From assembly GCF_016217785.1 (NCBI RefSeq), contig NZ_JACRGA010000025.1, positions 124,001-188,000 on the forward strand: 64,000 nucleotides of DNA. The letters are read 5' to 3'. The stretch is from Methanobacterium sp. (GTDB lineage: Archaea; Methanobacteriota; Methanobacteria; Methanobacteriales; Methanobacteriaceae). This document shows, one piece after another, positions 10,576 to 24,602 of this stretch. Under the pieces are notes generated by a model that had not been told where the DNA came from, did not search any database, and saw nothing but the letters and a program-made list of their open reading frames with translations. The position numbers were made by a program, and so were the translations under genes. Position 1 is the stretch's first letter, and each line of letters opens with the position of its first letter.

Positions 10576-10904
10576 ATGACACAGTTTTTTAAAGAAATAA
10601 GCAATTTGAAACGTTACAAAAAGTGAATGCATGTTAAAATCAAACGAATGTCTGTTAAAAAGCTGTAAAATTTTATAATATGGATTCAACACTGAGAATA
10701 TTTTTTTATTTTGTAAGACAGTTCATCAAATGGGATCAAACTCTTGACACCATCATACAAAAAAATGGGGAAATAAACTAAAAAATCGTGCCTGACCATT
10801 TATTAATACCTTTTTAGGAGGTTAATGGATGGCCATCATCATATTCCATTGAATCAAATAATTCCGGAAACAGGAACAACGAGGACATGAATAATATTCG
10901 AAGA
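10576..10904. other. Intergenic region between alba and the response regulators
   Basis: AT-rich sequence with no recognisable gene apart from the very short frame at 10825-10890 listed separately. No repeat or hairpin of note was found. Confidence 0.5.
10825..10890 (+). CDS. Possible 21-residue peptide with strong ribosome binding site
   Basis: ATG preceded by AGGAGGTTA opens a frame of 21 codons whose product begins MDGHHHIPLN. An ATTTATTAATACC stretch upstream could serve as promoter. The ribosome site is unusually good for a chance frame, but the peptide has no homology I recognise and converges on the response-regulator gene. It may be a peptide, a remnant or nothing. Confidence 0.25.
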   Translation: MDGHHHIPLNQIIPETGTTRT

Positions 10905-11663
<759 letters not shown>

Positions 11664-11694
11664 TTCATACTCCCCCACTAATCTACCCTAACCC

Positions 11695-12468
11695 TCAATT
11701 AACACTGTTTTTTAAATATTGTTCACCATCGTTTTGAACTTGAAAAGACACCACCATACCATTTATTTTGTGTTTGTAATCTTTTATAGGAGTTACAGTG
11801 CCCTGAATAGCGAAACGTGACCCATCACGTGAAGTTATTTCTGGTGTTCCCTCACTGGTCAGGACATCTTCCAGGGATGATTCGTCATTTATTTCAGCGA
11901 GAGGTAGAAAAACTTCTTCTAAATCCTTACCCAGTGCATCATCTTTAGTCCAGCCAGTTATTTTCTCAGCCAGGGTATTAATGAATCTGATCTGACCAGT
12001 GGAATTGGTTGCAATCACCGCTTCACTGGTTTTCAGTAACATGGCCGATGAAATCTGGTCATGTTCCTTTTCCATCTGATGGCGATATAAGGTGATTTCT
12101 ATAGCAGCATGGAGTTCGTTCTCATCAAATGGTTTACTTAACATTCCCTGCCCTTTAACCAAAAATCCAGATGGTTCTGTTAATTTTGCTCTTTCAACCG
12201 TTTTTTCATCAGAATAAGCTGTTAAATAAATTACCGGGATGTCATACAATTTTCTTATCTGGGCAGCTGCTTCAATACCATCCATTTCACCCTCTAATTT
12301 AATATCCATCAGGACTAAATCTGGTTCAATTCGTCCAGCTTGGTGAACGGCATCTTCACCTGTAGAACATATTACTGGTACTTTGTAACCTGCAAACTCC
12401 AGTCCTGCCCGGATATCTTCAGCGGTGATTCTTTCATCTTCCACCACCAGAATAGTTGCACTGGCCAT
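11695..12468 (-). CDS. Response regulator with receiver and PAS domains (first copy)
   Basis: The 257-residue product has the same receiver-PAS layout as its neighbour, with near-identical blocks (ERITAEDI, DLVLMDIKLEGEMDGI, YLTAYSDEKTVERAKLTEPSG). The PAS domain starts near 140 (AMLLKTSEAVIATNSTGQIR). The phospho-acceptor is the Asp in LMDIKLE. The two genes are separated by 31 bases on the same strand and arose by tandem duplication. No histidine kinase is encoded nearby, so the cognate kinase must lie elsewhere. Confidence 0.9.
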   Translation of the reverse strand: MASATILVVEDERITAEDIRAGLEFAGYKVPVICSTGEDAVHQAGRIEPDLVLMDIKLEGEMDGIEAAAQIRKLYDIPVIYLTAYSDEKTVERAKLTEPSGFLVKGQGMLSKPFDENELHAAIEITLYRHQMEKEHDQISSAMLLKTSEAVIATNSTGQIRFINTLAEKITGWTKDDALGKDLEEVFLPLAEINDESSLEDVLTSEGTPEITSRDGSRFAIQGTVTPIKDYKHKINGMVVSFQVQNDGEQYLKNSVN

Positions 12469-12599
12469 GGTTATCTGTGCTCCTGATATTTATAAAACAT
12501 TATTTACTGTTAACTGATTAATTATTTGTTAATTATATCATTGCCATCTTATAATGATTCTGCGTGCTTGTTTATCCACTTCCAAGTGATATGTGATCT

Positions 12600-14117
<1,518 letters not shown>

Positions 14118-14221
14118 GGGAAGACCCCTATGGTTTGACATTAATTAGTATTTTGTATAAGACTTCATAAAAAAATTATGTTAAAAAAAAAATTCTTATT
14201 GTAAATCTGATTTTAGAAGAA

Positions 14222-15016
<795 letters not shown>

Positions 15017-15131
15017 GGCCCTATGTAGGGTGTTAAAATATTTATATTTATCTTACTATGTCCAAAAACAGGTTATCCTATTCAAAAACTTGTCAAGACT
15101 TTCGAAAAAAATGGAAAATTATAAAATATCT

Positions 15132-15779
15132 TCAAAGTCTCCGGATCTTCTTGTTAATAACTTCTTTAAGGATAAGGGGTAATGGTGTTCTGTCTCCGAA
15201 AACATTGGTCTTCCCGGAAAGAATACCCTTGATAATCCCATCCACTGAGAAATCTGCTTCCACCTCCGTGACACAGCTACCAATAGCTCCTAAAAAGTGT
15301 GCGTCACTTGCACCAATCTGAGGAATGTTCCTTTCTTTAGCCATGTTCTTAGCTCGCCAGTTGGAGTATCCAAATATATAACGAGAGTTAAGGGTTTCCA
15401 TGGCATCCACATCCACAAATTTCACATTGGTGAACAATCCTTCCCGGTAAGTTACGAATGGGTGTGCTGCTACTGCAATCCCTCCCTGAACACGTATGAG
15501 TTCCACTGTTTCCTCAGGGGAGATTCCTTTTGGTATTTCTTCACTGATACCCAGGGCCACAATGTGTCCCTTACTGGTGGAAACTTCCATGGCCGGTATG
15601 ATCACCAGATCATCCATTCTGCCAAAATCTTTTAAAGCAATCTCAGAACCCCTAAGAGTGTTGTGATCAGCAATTGCAATTGCATCCAGGCCAATTTTGC
15701 GAGAATGCTTAATAATATCTTTCACCGTGGCAGTGGAGTCTCCAGAACAGGTGCTGTGAATGTGAGGGTCAATAATCAT
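15132..15779 (-). CDS. PHP-domain metal-dependent phosphoesterase
   Basis: The 215-residue protein starts DPHIHSTCSGDS, the first PHP metal motif (HxH), followed by ADHNTLRG, a Glu in PAMEVST, AAHPF and the C-terminal GASDAHFLG (DxH). All the usual metal ligands appear present. PHP proteins hydrolyse phosphoesters such as histidinol phosphate, nucleotides or DNA ends; the substrate here is unknown. It follows DUF1786 by 9 bases with AGGAGATCCTG before its ATG, so they are cotranscribed. Confidence 0.88.
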   Translation of the reverse strand: MIIDPHIHSTCSGDSTATVKDIIKHSRKIGLDAIAIADHNTLRGSEIALKDFGRMDDLVIIPAMEVSTSKGHIVALGISEEIPKGISPEETVELIRVQGGIAVAAHPFVTYREGLFTNVKFVDVDAMETLNSRYIFGYSNWRAKNMAKERNIPQIGASDAHFLGAIGSCVTEVEADFSVDGIIKGILSGKTNVFGDRTPLPLILKEVINKKIRRL

Positions 15780-15788
15780 CAGGATCTC

Positions 15789-16808
15789 CTATCTCGATTT
15801 AATGGATTTTATAAGTCCTGCAGGTCCAGTCATCATCACATCGCCCCCTGGAGCAGCGTTGTGCACATTCAAATCTGTTTTAGCCAGTATAGCGCGCTTT
15901 GGTCCTGTGGCAACCACACATTCATAGGAGTCTATTGCATCCACCACCCATGCCCCATGACCATGTTCATCATGAACCTCCTCATGAGTGATAATACCTC
16001 CAGATAATCGTTTCACAAGTTCTTCTATCCGTTTAGGAGTTAAAATACCAGTATGATGTTCGAAAACTCCGTGAATTTTCCCATCCATGAAAGATGCCGC
16101 CAGTGTATGCCCGTTGCCTACATCAATAGCCACATACTTATCCATGTCACTGACAAGAGGATCCAGAGTTGCTCCGCAAATTGAAGCAAATTTAGAGTCC
16201 ATTATAACTGGTTCATAACCTTTTAATGTTCTAAGAACCCCCTGCATACGGGTGAAATATTCTGGGGCTTCCCCATCATAGGCGAACTCTTCTGGTGTCC
16301 GTGGAATGTTAAGTTTCTCCCTTATCTTCTGGAAACGGAAGTTTCGGTCACCAGTTCCTGCCTGGTAACCATGGTCCTGCACTGCCACCCCAATACAGTC
16401 GAAGTCAAGTTCCACATCAAAATTTAATAAAGCTTCCTGGATTGCAGTTAAATCAACATCTTTAAGCTCTAATTCTGGAATTTCAGGATGTTTTTCAGTG
16501 TCCGGAACAATTTCCACCCCAGTAGACCTTACCCTTTCCAGGTCATCCCGGACTGTTCTGGCCGAATTCTCAGTCATCACCACCCGATAACCTTTATCAA
16601 GATGATTTTTTATGGCTTTATTGATAGGTCCCCCACCCATGGTTTCTCCACTTAAAAACAGATCATGGTGATGTTTTCTTATCCTGTTGGCCATTATTTG
16701 AGTAGGAGAAGGAAGAACCATCTTCACTGCATTCTCCATAGAGTCATAAGAATCATATAGCATTATGTCCTGGGTCCCGGTACCCACATCGATTGCCAGT
16801 ATTTTCAT
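15789..16808 (-). CDS. DUF1786 protein, ASKHA (actin-like ATPase) fold
   Basis: This 339-residue protein begins MKILAIDVGTGTQDI, an actin/hexokinase-type phosphate-1 motif, and has a second nucleotide motif (VAIDVGNGHTLAASF) near 230. This agrees with DUF1786 (COG4012), which occurs mainly in archaea and is related to sugar kinases and Hsp70 by fold. The function is unknown. It is the first gene of the DUF1786-PHP-DUF63 group; a TATATATG element at about 16864-16872 on the minus strand could be its promoter. Confidence 0.85.
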   Translation of the reverse strand: MKILAIDVGTGTQDIMLYDSYDSMENAVKMVLPSPTQIMANRIRKHHHDLFLSGETMGGGPINKAIKNHLDKGYRVVMTENSARTVRDDLERVRSTGVEIVPDTEKHPEIPELELKDVDLTAIQEALLNFDVELDFDCIGVAVQDHGYQAGTGDRNFRFQKIREKLNIPRTPEEFAYDGEAPEYFTRMQGVLRTLKGYEPVIMDSKFASICGATLDPLVSDMDKYVAIDVGNGHTLAASFMDGKIHGVFEHHTGILTPKRIEELVKRLSGGIITHEEVHDEHGHGAWVVDAIDSYECVVATGPKRAILAKTDLNVHNAAPGGDVMMTGPAGLIKSIKSR

Positions 16809-16857
16809 GGTTTATTGTATAGGCCCTTTTATAATAAGAATTGCACCCCAATTCTGA

Positions 16858-16863
16858 TGTACA
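16858..16863. promoter_or_regulatory. Candidate TRP box (TGTACA) in the trpB2 upstream region
   Basis: TGTACA matches the half-site known for TrpY, the tryptophan-responsive repressor of Methanothermobacter, which also controls trpB2 there. It lies in the divergent region between DUF1786 and trpB2 and overlaps the TATA element. A degenerate TAGTACG lies 25 bases on. One hexamer is weak evidence by itself. Confidence 0.35.
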
Positions 16864-17090
16864 CATATATACAACAAAGATTTAAGTAGTACGTTAAGTA
16901 TATTGTTGTGTCAGACAATTATATAGAGGAACATCTAAAAAATCTATAAAAATACACAGATTATTTCATTGATTTTTCAGTATTTCCTATTATTAAATCA
17001 TGTTAATAGGGCAAAATAAGATGAAATTTTCTAAAAAAATTATGAATTCAGGTTAAATTTAAAATCAAGGAAATTTAAGAGGTGAAATTC

Positions 17091-18383
17091 ATGTACAGTG
17101 TAAAATTAACTGAAAAAGAAATTCCCAAAAAATGGTACAACATCGCCGCGGATTTACCAGTGGAGTTCCCTGCCTACGATCAGACCGAAGAAGGAAAACA
17201 GCTGGAAAACTTGCCAAAAATATTCTCCAAAGGAGTATTGGAACAAGAATTATCCACAGAACGTTACATAAAGATTCCAAAAGAAGTTAGGAATCTCTAC
17301 AAACAGATGGGGCGACCCACCCCCCTGGCCAGGGCCAAAGCCCTGGAAGACCATCTGGACACACCGGCCAAGATATTCTACAAAAGGGAAGACACCTCCC
17401 CCACTGGGAGTCACAAACTAAACACTGCAATAGCACAGGCATACTATGCTAAACAGGACGGTATCGAACGTTTAACCACCGAAACCGGCGCAGGACAATG
17501 GGGAACCGCTCTTTCACTGGCCTGTAACCTCATGGATATGGAGTGCACAGTTTACATGGTTAAAGTATCCTTCAACCAAAAACCTTACCGTAAAACCATC
17601 ATGCAGCTCTATAATGGGGAGGTATTAGCATCACCCACCGATAGAACTGAATTCGGTAGAAAAGTCCTGAAAGAAAATCCAGAACATCCTGGAACCCTGG
17701 GAGTGGCTATATCCGAAGCAATTGAAGATGCCTTAAACGATGAAAAAGTAAATTACTCACTGGGAAGCGTTTTAAACCACGTTATGTTACACCAGACTGT
17801 AATTGGGCAGGAAACCAAGAAACAACTGGAAATATTCGATGAATCTCCAGATGTTATGGTGGCCTGTGTTGGTGGTGGCAGTAACTTCGCTGGAGCCATA
17901 TTCCCATTCGTTAAAGACCAGCTGGATGAAAAAATCGACTGTAAATTCATTGCCGCCGAACCATCCCACTGCCCAACCCTGACCCAGGGTGACTACTGTT
18001 ACGACTTCGGAGACACTGCCGGACTTACCCCACTCATTAAGATGTACACCATGGGACACGACTTCATACCCCCATCAGACCATGCTGGAGGCCTCAGGTA
18101 CCACGGTATGTCACCTTTAGTGGCCCTCCTAGTTAACCAGGGTATTGTGGAAGCAAGAGCTGTGGAACAAAACGATATCTTCAAGAGCGGAGTGACCTTC
18201 GCCAGAACAGAAGGAATAGTACCTGCGCCAGAGACATGCCATGCCATAAAAGTCGGAATAGATGAAGCACTTGAATGCAAGAAGACTGGTGAAGAGAAAA
18301 ACATTGTGGTTAACTTCTCTGGACATGGACTCCTGGATCTTGCGGGTTATGATGATTATTTAGAAGGTAAAATAGTAGATTAA
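17091..18383 (+). CDS. trpB2: Tryptophan synthase beta chain-like protein TrpB2
   Basis: The 430-residue protein belongs to the long TrpB2 subgroup, which converts indole and serine to tryptophan. It has the PLP lysine in TGSHKLN, the substrate block [10 protein letters not shown] and the phosphate-binding loop GGGSNF. The N-terminal extension (about 1-60) is characteristic of TrpB2 compared with TrpB1. The real start is the ATG at 17091 after AGAGGTGA; a GTG nine bases earlier lies within that ribosome site. It stands alone here; no other trp gene is in the window. Confidence 0.93.
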   Translation: MYSVKLTEKEIPKKWYNIAADLPVEFPAYDQTEEGKQLENLPKIFSKGVLEQELSTERYIKIPKEVRNLYKQMGRPTPLARAKALEDHLDTPAKIFYKREDTSPTGSHKLNTAIAQAYYAKQDGIERLTTETGAGQWGTALSLACNLMDMECTVYMVKVSFNQKPYRKTIMQLYNGEVLASPTDRTEFGRKVLKENPEHPGTLGVAISEAIEDALNDEKVNYSLGSVLNHVMLHQTVIGQETKKQLEIFDESPDVMVACVGGGSNFAGAIFPFVKDQLDEKIDCKFIAAEPSHCPTLTQGDYCYDFGDTAGLTPLIKMYTMGHDFIPPSDHAGGLRYHGMSPLVALLVNQGIVEARAVEQNDIFKSGVTFARTEGIVPAPETCHAIKVGIDEALECKKTGEEKNIVVNFSGHGLLDLAGYDDYLEGKIVD

Positions 18384-18405
18384 TCCACTATCTAAACTTT
18401 TTTTT
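18376..18405 (+). terminator. Weak hairpin with T-run after trpB2
   Basis: TAGAT and ATCTA flank the stop codon and are followed by eight T. A second A-tract/T-tract pair follows to about 18440. Archaeal termination often needs only the T-runs. Confidence 0.5.
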
Positions 18406-18510
18406 AACCCCCAAAAAAAATCTTTTTTTATTTTTTCTACCCTCTTATTTTTTTTCCTTCCCAACAGGGTTGGTGGGAATTTGCCATTTTGAGACTGGTA
18501 GAATATATCT

Positions 18511-18518
18511 ATTTATAA
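18511..18518 (+). promoter_or_regulatory. Promoter of fae-hps
   Basis: ATTTATAA, preceded by GAATATATCT, lies about 60 bases before the fae-hps start. It is the best TATA box in this gap and leaves a leader of about 35 bases containing the GGAGG site. Confidence 0.5.
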
Positions 18519-18574
18519 TCCATCATTCATAGAATTAATGTATAAATTTAGACTTAAATTGGAGGATCATGATT

Positions 18575-19795
<1,221 letters not shown>

Positions 19796-19814
19796 TAGAG
19801 GCTAATCCAACTAA

Positions 19815-19847
19815 TGAGCATACAAAATATGCTCAACCCTTTTTTTT
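19815..19847 (+). terminator. Terminator of fae-hps
   Basis: TGAGCATA, loop CAAAA, TATGCTCA gives a perfect 8-bp stem followed by AACCCTTTTTTTT, about 20 bases after the stop. Confidence 0.8.
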
Positions 19848-20279
19848 ATTTTATAAAATTATTAGCGATTTATAGTCATTTTTAAGTCTATGAATTATGA
19901 AAAGGCATATATCCACTTATTTTCCCATATATTAATTTTTTACCCATTTAATTATATTACAGATTAAATTTCACTAATTTTTTCCACTTCGATTATACGA
20001 TTTTTTTGCTATTTTGGAGATACTGGAACAATTTTATTACAATAAAAAATGTTTACAATAAAAAGTTTGGACAATAATTACCGCCTCCACCCGGAAAAAA
20101 TAGAAATCAGTATATAGTAGAAATGTTTGAATTTATTAATTAGGTTAGCTGTTAGTAACATTTGTTAACTGTGTGTAAGCGGCTGGGTCCGCCCATCGTA
20201 ATTTATGTAGATACTACTGACCTATTGAAAACAGAGCTATACAAAAAGAGGAATCTTACAAAAAGGGAGAGAATTAAAA
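19848..20279. other. AT-rich intergenic region upstream of the flavoprotein pair
   Basis: No gene is seen. The last 120 bases have higher GC and include GTTAGTAACATTTGTTAAC (an imperfect inverted repeat) and a GCGG...CCGC hairpin near 20178-20192, which could regulate the downstream pair. GGGAGAG before 20280 is the ribosome site. Confidence 0.45.
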
Positions 20280-20795
20280 ATGAAAGTTGTTGTGCATGAT
20301 CTTGACCCGGAAGAATTTCTCAAGGCATTTCCAGGTCTCAAAAACCGTGAAGATGTGAGGATAATTGCTGAAAGTGAGGGGTCGATAAGAAACTGTATCG
20401 GCTGTTTCAGCTGCTGGATTAAAACCCCGATGCAGTGCATCATAAAAGACAGTTATAATGATATGCCCACTCGATTTGTCGGAGAAGAAATAATTGTCAT
20501 CAGCAGATGTGTGTATGGGGGATACAGCAGATTTATAAAGAACCTCTTTGACCGCTCAATTGGTAGCGGTACCCCGTTCTTTGAGATACGGAACGGTGAA
20601 TTAAAACATGTCCTGCGGGAGAATAAAGATAAGAGAACTTCGAATTTTAATGTATACATGTACGGGAATAACATCACTCATCGGGAAAAAGAAATGATGA
20701 CCGGACTCTACATTGCAAACAAAGCAAACATGGGTCCGAAAACTACTGGTGAGCTGCATTTCATCAATGATGTCTATAAGGAGGTTCCATTATGA
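20280..20795 (+). CDS. Iron-sulfur flavoprotein-like protein
   Basis: The 171-residue protein has the compact cysteine motif C39-x2-C42-x2-C45-x7-C53, as in archaeal/clostridial iron-sulfur flavoproteins (ISF). In that family it binds a [4Fe-4S] cluster close to FMN and passes electrons between ferredoxin and acceptors such as oxygen or peroxide. The N-terminal FMN-binding strand is shortened compared with typical ISF, since the usual GSPR motif is missing. This suggests that it works with the next gene, which has that motif. The two genes overlap by four bases (ATGA). Base composition seems higher in GC than neighbours, so transfer is possible. Confidence 0.78.
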   Translation: MKVVVHDLDPEEFLKAFPGLKNREDVRIIAESEGSIRNCIGCFSCWIKTPMQCIIKDSYNDMPTRFVGEEIIVISRCVYGGYSRFIKNLFDRSIGSGTPFFEIRNGELKHVLRENKDKRTSNFNVYMYGNNITHREKEMMTGLYIANKANMGPKTTGELHFINDVYKEVPL

Positions 20796-21415
20796 AACTC
20801 GCCATGATCATGGGCAGCCCAAAAGGTAGAGGGAGTATTTCCGCTCATCTGATTGAAGAGATGACAGCGGCAATTGGAGATGAGGGGGAGGTTTTTGTAT
20901 TCAATGCATTAAGACCTGAACAGTTTGATAAAGTTCTTTCCTGTGACCGCCTGGTTTTTGTGTTCCCTCTTTACTATGATAGCCTTCCTTCACATGTTAT
21001 TTCGTATCTAGAACAACTGGATGCATTTATCAAAGAATATCCGCCTGAGAAGAAGCCTTCGGTGTATGCGGTCTGTAATCTGGGATTTTACGAAGGATAC
21101 CAGACAAAATGGGCCCTCGGCAGGATCCAGTGCTGGGCTGAGGCCGTTGGTTTTCCCTGGAAAGTAGGTCTTGGAGTTGGAGCCGGCCCTTTTACCATTC
21201 ACCTACCACCAGAGGCGCGAAAGAAAACAGACGAAGGGAAAAAACATTTTCTGCAGTTGTTCCTTTCAGATACCGCGGGTGATAACATTTATACTGAACC
21301 TGACATTCCCAAAGAGATGTTTGTGGAAATTGCTAATGCACAGTGGACTCCTCAACTGGAAGCAAACGGTCTCACCGTGGATGATGTCATGAATCCACAT
21401 CCAAGACAAAATTGA
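20792..21415 (+). CDS. Flavodoxin-like NAD(P)H-dependent oxidoreductase family protein
   Basis: The 207-residue protein begins MKLAMIMGSPKGRGSIS, the phosphate-binding loop of the FMN reductase/flavodoxin fold, and has FPLYYDSLPSHV, the second flavin-site block (about 56-67). It lacks the cysteine motif found in its overlapping partner. The pair may form a two-subunit flavoprotein or represent a split function. The ATG overlaps the upstream stop, and AAGGAGG at 20778-20784 is the ribosome site. Confidence 0.78.
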   Translation: MKLAMIMGSPKGRGSISAHLIEEMTAAIGDEGEVFVFNALRPEQFDKVLSCDRLVFVFPLYYDSLPSHVISYLEQLDAFIKEYPPEKKPSVYAVCNLGFYEGYQTKWALGRIQCWAEAVGFPWKVGLGVGAGPFTIHLPPEARKKTDEGKKHFLQLFLSDTAGDNIYTEPDIPKEMFVEIANAQWTPQLEANGLTVDDVMNPHPRQN

Positions 21416-21429
21416 TTTTACCACCGGGT

Positions 21430-21460
21430 CTACAGTGCACAAAACCTACAGTGCACAAAA
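21430..21460 (+). repeat. Tandem direct repeat CTACAGTGCACAAAA
   Basis: Two exact 15-base copies start at 21430 and 21446, a 16-base period. Each contains the palindrome GTGCAC; a third GTGCAC lies at 21576. They are in the 352-base gap between two flavoprotein transcription units and could be operator sites. No gene is seen in the gap. Confidence 0.6.
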
Positions 21461-21744
21461 ATTTACATTTTTTTCCGCCAGAAATTGTTAAAAATGGAAT
21501 TAATCTGAAAAATCATTTTTTATCCACTTTTCAATCTCTATAATCAATTAAATTCACTAATTTTTATAATAGGATGTGCACGTCAAGTTTTATGAGTCAT
21601 CCCTATTACAGTGCCCAATTAGTTATTAAAGATTCCATTATTTTCTTGATCTATTCATTTACAAGTCCATAGTGCAAGTATAATCAAAATACATCATACT
21701 AAATGTAAATAAGAAAAAAGTTAAAACTTAATAAATTCAAATTA

Positions 21745-22364
<620 letters not shown>

Positions 22365-22406
22365 TGAATGTTTAGTTATTACTCGTGAAATAATTAAAGT
22401 AATATG

Positions 22407-22518
22407 GTATAAGTTATAAGTTATAATTAGCAAATGATTTTTAACCTCTTAAAAAGGCTAAACCCCCGTATATGAATTTTCAAATATTAATGATAAGTTA
22501 TAACTTATAAGTTATTAG
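22407..22518. repeat. TTATAAGTTATAA repeats upstream of the ferredoxin-hisB unit
   Basis: TATAAGTTATAAGTTATAAT lies at 22409-22428 and GATAAGTTATAACTTATAAG at 22492-22511, followed by TTATT. They contain overlapping copies of TATAAGTTATA and the perfect palindrome AAGTTATAACTT. The same motif occurs around parA (32211-32270, 33535-33573) and at 55810-55850. Confidence 0.65.
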
Positions 22519-22527
22519 GAGCGTATT

Positions 22528-22755
22528 ATGAGAATAGAAGTAGATGCGGAAAAATGCACTGGCTGTGGAATCTGTAAGGAAGAGTGTCCTAAGGGAGCCA
22601 AGATATGGGATGTGGATAAGAAGGCCATGGCCACCAATCTTCGTTACTGTCACCTGTGCACAATCTGCGCTTCCAAGTGTCCGGAAGGTGCAATACTTAT
22701 AGTGAGGGATGATCCAAATGAACCGGGAAAGCAAGATACAGAGAAAGACCTCTGA
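22528..22755 (+). CDS. 2[4Fe-4S] ferredoxin-type protein
   Basis: The 75-residue protein has eight cysteines in two ferredoxin motifs: Cys10/13/16/20 and Cys41/44/47/51, each ending in CP. It should carry two [4Fe-4S] clusters as a small cytosolic electron carrier. The spacer between the two motifs is longer than in clostridial ferredoxin. Its 3' end overlaps the start of hisB by 38 bases in another frame, so translation of the two is probably coupled. Confidence 0.88.
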   Translation: MRIEVDAEKCTGCGICKEECPKGAKIWDVDKKAMATNLRYCHLCTICASKCPEGAILIVRDDPNEPGKQDTEKDL

Positions 22756-23296
22756 AACCACCATAATTGTTGAGCTAGATCTGGATGGCACAGGAGAGTA
22801 CCAGGTGGAAACCGGGATCCAGTTTTTAAACCACATGTTAGAATCATTCACCAGGCACAGTCTTTTTGATCTGAAAGTAGAAGCCCAGGGAGATATTGAA
22901 ATAGACGACCACCATACCGTAGAAGACGTGGCAATAGTCCTGGGTGAAGCCCTGCAAGAAGCATTAGGGAATAAAAAAGGAATAAGAAGAATGGCCCATT
23001 CACTGGTACCCATGGACGAATCTCTGGCCATGGTGGCCGTGGACCTATCCGGGCGCAGCTACAGTGTCCTAGATATGAACTTCCACCAGGACCAGGTAGG
23101 TGACCTCAGCACTGAGAACGTGGGTCACTTTTTAGAGTCACTGGCTCAGACCGGGAAAATGAACCTTCACGCCCGATGTGAAGGTGAAAACGACCATCAC
23201 CAGGTGGAAGCCATTTTCAAAGCCCTGGCCCGTGCACTGCACGATGCAACCAGGGTGGTTCATGACCGGGTTCCCAGTACCAAGGGCGTGATTTAA
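22718..23296 (+). CDS. hisB: Imidazoleglycerol-phosphate dehydratase
   Basis: This enzyme dehydrates imidazole glycerol phosphate in histidine synthesis. The product of about 192 residues has the two manganese-site motifs DDHHTVED and NDHHQVEA and the QFLNHMLESF segment, with the monofunctional length usual in archaea. The ATG at 22718 follows GAGGGATGAT; an ATG at 22709 is within that site. It overlaps the ferredoxin gene and is followed after 10 bases by a TMEM175-like gene. Confidence 0.95.
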   Translation: MNRESKIQRKTSETTIIVELDLDGTGEYQVETGIQFLNHMLESFTRHSLFDLKVEAQGDIEIDDHHTVEDVAIVLGEALQEALGNKKGIRRMAHSLVPMDESLAMVAVDLSGRSYSVLDMNFHQDQVGDLSTENVGHFLESLAQTGKMNLHARCEGENDHHQVEAIFKALARALHDATRVVHDRVPSTKGVI

Positions 23297-23306
23297 GGGA
23301 GGATTG

Positions 23307-23924
23307 ATGAGTCAATATCCTGAGGGTTTGTTAATTCCCACCAGACGAGTGGAAACCCTGACTGATGGTCTCTTCGCCATTGCCATGACCATATTGGTAG
23401 TAACCATTCAGATACCCGTCGGACCCATACACACTGCGGATCTGTTCGTGCAAACCACTTCCGAGATCATTCCTAAATTTGCGGTGTATTTTCTGAGTTT
23501 TCTCCTCCTGGCCGTGTTCTGGGTGGACCATCACATGTTCTACTTGGTTAAAAAAAGCAACTTCACCCTGATCTGGTTAAACATATTCTGGCTGATGTTC
23601 ATTGCACTATTACCATTATCAACCTCAATAATAGCCCAATTTCCAGAATATCAACTTGCACAACTGATATTTGACTTTAACCTCCTTTTCATCGGCTTAT
23701 TTTTCTACATAATCTGGAGCTACTCTCTTGATAGGGGTCTGATATCTGAAAAAGTGAAACCATATTACCCTTATATCAAGCGAAGTCTTTTATTCATGCC
23801 CATTGTGATTTCTGTGACCATATTATTTACTTTCATTAATCCAAAGTGGAGTATGGTTATTTTATTCATGATCCCCGTCTTTTCCCTTGTGGGCCGAAAG
23901 TTATGGTCCAATAATAAAACCTAA
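23307..23924 (+). CDS. TMEM175/DUF1211-family membrane protein (putative potassium channel)
   Basis: The 205-residue protein has six membrane helices and the signature RRVETLTDGLFAIAMTIL near the N terminus. It is a paralogue of the gene at 2380-3000 and shares YFLSFLLLAVFWVDHH-type helix 3. The ATG at 23307 follows GGGAGGATTG, 10 bases after hisB, so it is likely in the same transcript. Ion selectivity is known only for characterised homologues. Confidence 0.85.
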   Translation: MSQYPEGLLIPTRRVETLTDGLFAIAMTILVVTIQIPVGPIHTADLFVQTTSEIIPKFAVYFLSFLLLAVFWVDHHMFYLVKKSNFTLIWLNIFWLMFIALLPLSTSIIAQFPEYQLAQLIFDFNLLFIGLFFYIIWSYSLDRGLISEKVKPYYPYIKRSLLFMPIVISVTILFTFINPKWSMVILFMIPVFSLVGRKLWSNNKT

Positions 23925-24028
23925 CCTACAAAGTCAATAAAGGCTTTCTTGGTTTTAATAACATGATTAAGTAATTATAATTTAAAGTCAAAAGATTAAA
24001 GTCAAAAATATATGATGGAGGTTAAAAA

Positions 24029-24502
24029 ATGAAAACACTGATCGCCTGTTACTCCTATTCTGGGAACACATTGACTGTGGCTCAGAAATTACAGGAGTTA
24101 ATAAATGCTGATTTCACCCGTATAGAACCTGTTAAAGACAGATGGTATCTCATAAAAGCTATTCATGCCTACCTGGAGAAGAAATGGCCCATAAAACCCT
24201 GTATAACTGACATAGCCGATTATGATTGTTTGATTGTTTGCAGTCCTGTGTGGGCCGGCCGCACCACGCCCGGTGTTAACCAGTACCTGGAAGAGTTGGA
24301 AAATGTTTCTGGTAAAAAATGCGCGGTTCTGGTAACCATGGGAGGGGATGGTAACCAAACCGCCACCATAAAAATCCGTGAAAACTTAGAAGCCCAAGGA
24401 ATGGAATTTATCGACAAAGTGGCCATTGGGGGCAAGGCACAGAAAAGTGGTGAATGGGAAGCCATTGTACAGGATTTTTCCGGGAAATTCAAGACTGAAT
24501 AA
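24029..24502 (+). CDS. Flavodoxin family protein
   Basis: The 157-residue protein begins MKTLIACYSYSGNTLTVA, the FMN phosphate-binding loop of flavodoxins (YSxSGNT), and has CSPVWAGRTTPGV at about 71-83 for flavin contact. It would carry electrons in the cytosol. ATGGAGGTTAAAAA precedes the ATG. It is the third flavin protein unit within 4 kb. Confidence 0.88.
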   Translation: MKTLIACYSYSGNTLTVAQKLQELINADFTRIEPVKDRWYLIKAIHAYLEKKWPIKPCITDIADYDCLIVCSPVWAGRTTPGVNQYLEELENVSGKKCAVLVTMGGDGNQTATIKIRENLEAQGMEFIDKVAIGGKAQKSGEWEAIVQDFSGKFKTE

Positions 24503-24602
24503 TTATAATCAAGGGATAGTAAAAATGAATGAATATGGAGATGTATTCATTCTCTTGATTATTTCTATTTTTTTTTATTTTCTAAAAAATTCAGGATCAA
24601 TC

